From an uncultured bacterium (lineage in GTDB: Bacteria; Bacillota; Clostridia; Oscillospirales; Butyricicoccaceae), in contig CAJMOV010000099.1 in assembly GCA_905215125.1 (NCBI GenBank), forward strand, positions 1-7,122: a DNA stretch of 7,122 nt, in the 5' to 3' direction. Numbering within the stretch: the first letter of the stretch is position 1; the number at the start of each line of letters is the position of its first letter. Under the pieces are notes generated by a model. It was not told the DNA's origin. It saw only the letters and a program-made list of their open reading frames with translations, and did no database searches. A program made the position numbers and the translations under genes. Below are positions 5,789-7,122 of this stretch, one piece after another.

Positions 5789-5809
5789 TTTTCTCTTTTA
5801 TGGAGAAAA
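5789..5809. promoter_or_regulatory. 7-bp inverted repeat around the traX -10 box
   Basis: TTTTCTC (5789-5795) and GAGAAAA (5803-5809) are exact inverted copies with a 7-nt spacer. The spacer holds the proposed -10 hexamer, so the two arms frame it. It may be an operator, or simply chance in a T- and A-rich stretch. Confidence 0.35.
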
Positions 5810-5824
5810 ATTAAAAAATATCAA
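5797..5824 (-). promoter_or_regulatory. Probable promoter of the traX-family gene
   Basis: On the minus strand TTGATA (5819-5824, 5 of 6) is followed after 16 nt by CATAAA (5797-5802, 4 of 6). The expected start leaves a short leader just ahead of the GGAGG site. The flank 5800-5840 is strongly AT-rich, unlike the rest of the window. Confidence 0.45.
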
Positions 5825-5840
5825 ATTTATATATAATCTA

Positions 5841-5856
5841 CCATCCAGCAGGATGG
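5841..5856 (-). terminator. Small hairpin after the patatin gene, possible weak terminator
   Basis: CCATCC (5841-5846) pairs with GGATGG (5851-5856) around a four-base loop, 16 nt past the patatin stop. On the minus strand it is followed by an AT-rich stretch, with the longer T tracts (5805-5820) only about 20-25 nt later. It may be a weak or non-classical terminator; read-through into traX is possible. Confidence 0.35.
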
Positions 5857-5872
5857 CTTGCAGCAACGGGAC

Positions 5873-7018
5873 TTAGAGGCTTTCGATCAGAATATCGCAG
5901 GCGCGGGCGGCGCCGGAGGAAGCGGGCGCGCTGGGCCGCATGGCGCGCACACGGCGCAGGAAATCCTCCGGGCTGTAAAAGGCCAGACGGGGCAGGCCGG
6001 CGCGCTCGGCGCGGTTTTCCAGCATGGCGAGAAGCAGGTCGCCGTAATGGGCGGCGCGGGGCAGATCCAATTCGGTGATAAGGGCGGGAAGGACGCGCTC
6101 GAACAGCATACGGCGCGGGGGCAGGCGCATGGGCAGCTTGAGCGCTTTGGCCGCGTGGGCAACGTCCTGCTCGCCGACCAGCGTCAGCCGCTGGAAGGCG
6201 GGGACTGGCGCGATCCCGGCCGTCAGGTAATAGCGCCGGCCAGCGCAGCGGCGCAGGGCGCGCATGGCGTCGTAATACCCCATCTGCATGTTGGCGCGGG
6301 CTGTACGGGGATTAAAGTCCATGATAGGGCCCAGCCTGTCGCTGGGAGTGATGACGGTGACGTCGCGGCTTTTGTCCCGCGCGGGACGGTAGATGCCCAA
6401 GCCCAGCGTGCGCACGGCGTAGACGGCTTCGCAGCCGCGGTCAAGCAGCATGTTTATGGGGCAGTTGTCATAAGCCCCGCCGTCGATATAGCGCTTTTTG
6501 TCGATGGTCACCTGCTGAAAGCCGGGGAAGGAGGCGCTGGCCAGGATATAAGCATGCACATGGGAGGGGCCCATTTGCTCCTTAAAGAGATAATGGGGCT
6601 TGAAGTCGGGAACCGAAACGGTGACCAGGCCAAAATCGACGGGGCTGGACAGCAGCTTGGAAACGTCGACATGGCTTTCGATGAGAGCGCGGATGCGCGA
6701 GGTGTCGACGCCGCCGCCGCTGAGGGTTTCCACCGCTTTTTCACTGAAGTAGCTGAAGGCCTCCAGCGAAAATTTGCCCCGGCTGACCAGGGCGAGAAAA
6801 TGCTGCTCCTCGGCAGTGAACAGGTCGGCGCTGGACAGCTTGAGCCAAAGCTGCCGCGCCTTAGAATAGTCGCCCTGGGCGAACATGGCGCCGTTGATGG
6901 CGCCGATGGACGTGCCGGTGATGACGTCAAACCGCAGCCCTTCCTCCAGAAAGGCCTGCATAGCACCGATTTGATAGGCTCCGCGGGCGCCGCCGCCTTC
7001 GAGTGCCAGTCCTAGCAT
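5873..7018 (-). CDS. Patatin-like phospholipase family protein
   Basis: Lipid acyl hydrolase of the patatin-like family (RssA/YchK-like), 381 aa. These serine hydrolases use a Ser-Asp dyad to cleave acyl chains from glycerolipids; the substrate here is unknown. The N-terminus carries the glycine-rich oxyanion loop EGGGARGAYQIG (7-18). The nucleophile elbow GTSIGAING (35-43) has Ser37. The second dyad residue is Asp179 in YIDGGAYDNCP (177-187), preceded by SASFPGF (161-167). The patatin domain covers about 1-205. The remaining C-terminal part (about 206-381) is less familiar, rich in Arg and Leu, and has no motif I recognise. There is no signal peptide, so it is probably cytoplasmic or membrane-associated. 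The start ATG 7018 has AAGGGGA 6-7 nt upstream. It follows the GNAT gene by 19 nt, suggesting co-transcription. Confidence 0.92.
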   Translation of the reverse strand: MLGLALEGGGARGAYQIGAMQAFLEEGLRFDVITGTSIGAINGAMFAQGDYSKARQLWLKLSSADLFTAEEQHFLALVSRGKFSLEAFSYFSEKAVETLSGGGVDTSRIRALIESHVDVSKLLSSPVDFGLVTVSVPDFKPHYLFKEQMGPSHVHAYILASASFPGFQQVTIDKKRYIDGGAYDNCPINMLLDRGCEAVYAVRTLGLGIYRPARDKSRDVTVITPSDRLGPIMDFNPRTARANMQMGYYDAMRALRRCAGRRYYLTAGIAPVPAFQRLTLVGEQDVAHAAKALKLPMRLPPRRMLFERVLPALITELDLPRAAHYGDLLLAMLENRAERAGLPRLAFYSPEDFLRRVRAMRPSAPASSGAARACDILIESL

Positions 7019-7037
7019 AAAAAGTCCCCTTTATTCA

Positions 7038-7122
7038 TCATTCATCGCGCTTGCAGTAGAGATAGGTAGTATAAAGGTCGGTAAAGCCCAATTTCCGATA
7101 CAGGGCGTGGGCCGGCTGATTC
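7038..7122 (-). CDS. GNAT family N-acetyltransferase, C-terminal fragment
   Basis: Only the last 27 codons and the TGA stop lie in the window; the gene continues beyond position 7122. The reading begins NQPAHALYRKLGFTDLY and ends YLYCKRDE. The pattern N-x-PA-x-x-LYRKLGF is the usual end of the acetyl-CoA fold in GNAT enzymes, where the helix after the pyrophosphate-binding region precedes the final strands. The substrate cannot be guessed from this part. The stop codon is 19 nt before the patatin-like gene, so the two are probably one transcript. Confidence 0.75.
   Translation of the reverse strand, partial: NQPAHALYRKLGFTDLYTTYLYCKRDE

Noticed and set aside
5858..7015. A 385-codon open frame on the + strand opposite the patatin-like gene
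   Set aside because: It is an antisense shadow of a GC-rich gene with clear catalytic motifs on the other strand; its Gly/Ala/Gln-rich product resembles no family and it has no ribosome binding site.

Overview
The window looks like chromosomal DNA from a high-GC Gram-positive anaerobe, most likely a gut-type Clostridia/Oscillospiraceae relative. This is inferred from the gene families present (BmrU/YegS-type lipid kinase, CmpB-like putative ABC permease, S4-domain YlmH, clostridial-type FeoA/FeoB, chromosomal TraX), from purine-rich AGGAGG-type ribosome binding sites, and from about 70% G+C in hand-counted stretches of several genes. There is no rRNA, tRNA, CRISPR array or recognisable insertion sequence.

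Layout. 1-124: a truncated outward promoter at the left edge and a hairpin/terminator behind the lipid kinase. 125-1036 (-): diacylglycerol-kinase-family lipid kinase, most probably starting at a TTG. 1037-1095: a 59-bp divergent intergenic region with a perfect 14-bp palindrome. 1096-1500 (+): small four-helix CmpB-like membrane protein. 1539-2285 (+): YlmH, an S4 RNA-binding protein. 2286-2458: convergent intergenic region with several inverted repeats and a strong bidirectional terminator. 4810-2459 (-): feoA-feoB ferrous iron uptake operon with its own promoter, whose -10 box sits in a GC-rich inverted repeat. 4987-5775 (-): TraX-family membrane protein, clearly poorer in G+C than its neighbours. 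5873-7018 (-): patatin-like phospholipase. 7038-7122 (-): the last 27 codons of a GNAT acetyltransferase, 19 nt upstream of the patatin gene and probably co-transcribed with it.

Functionally this is a mixed housekeeping region: lipid signalling or turnover (lipid kinase, patatin lipase), ferrous iron import, RNA/ribosome-associated binding, and two membrane proteins whose substrates are not known. All complete genes look intact. I see no convincing new multi-gene system. The items most worth a second look are regulatory: the feo promoter inverted repeat, the divergent palindrome, the inverted repeat on the traX -10 box and the structured convergent region. The low-GC traX gene is also worth checking as a possible acquired gene.
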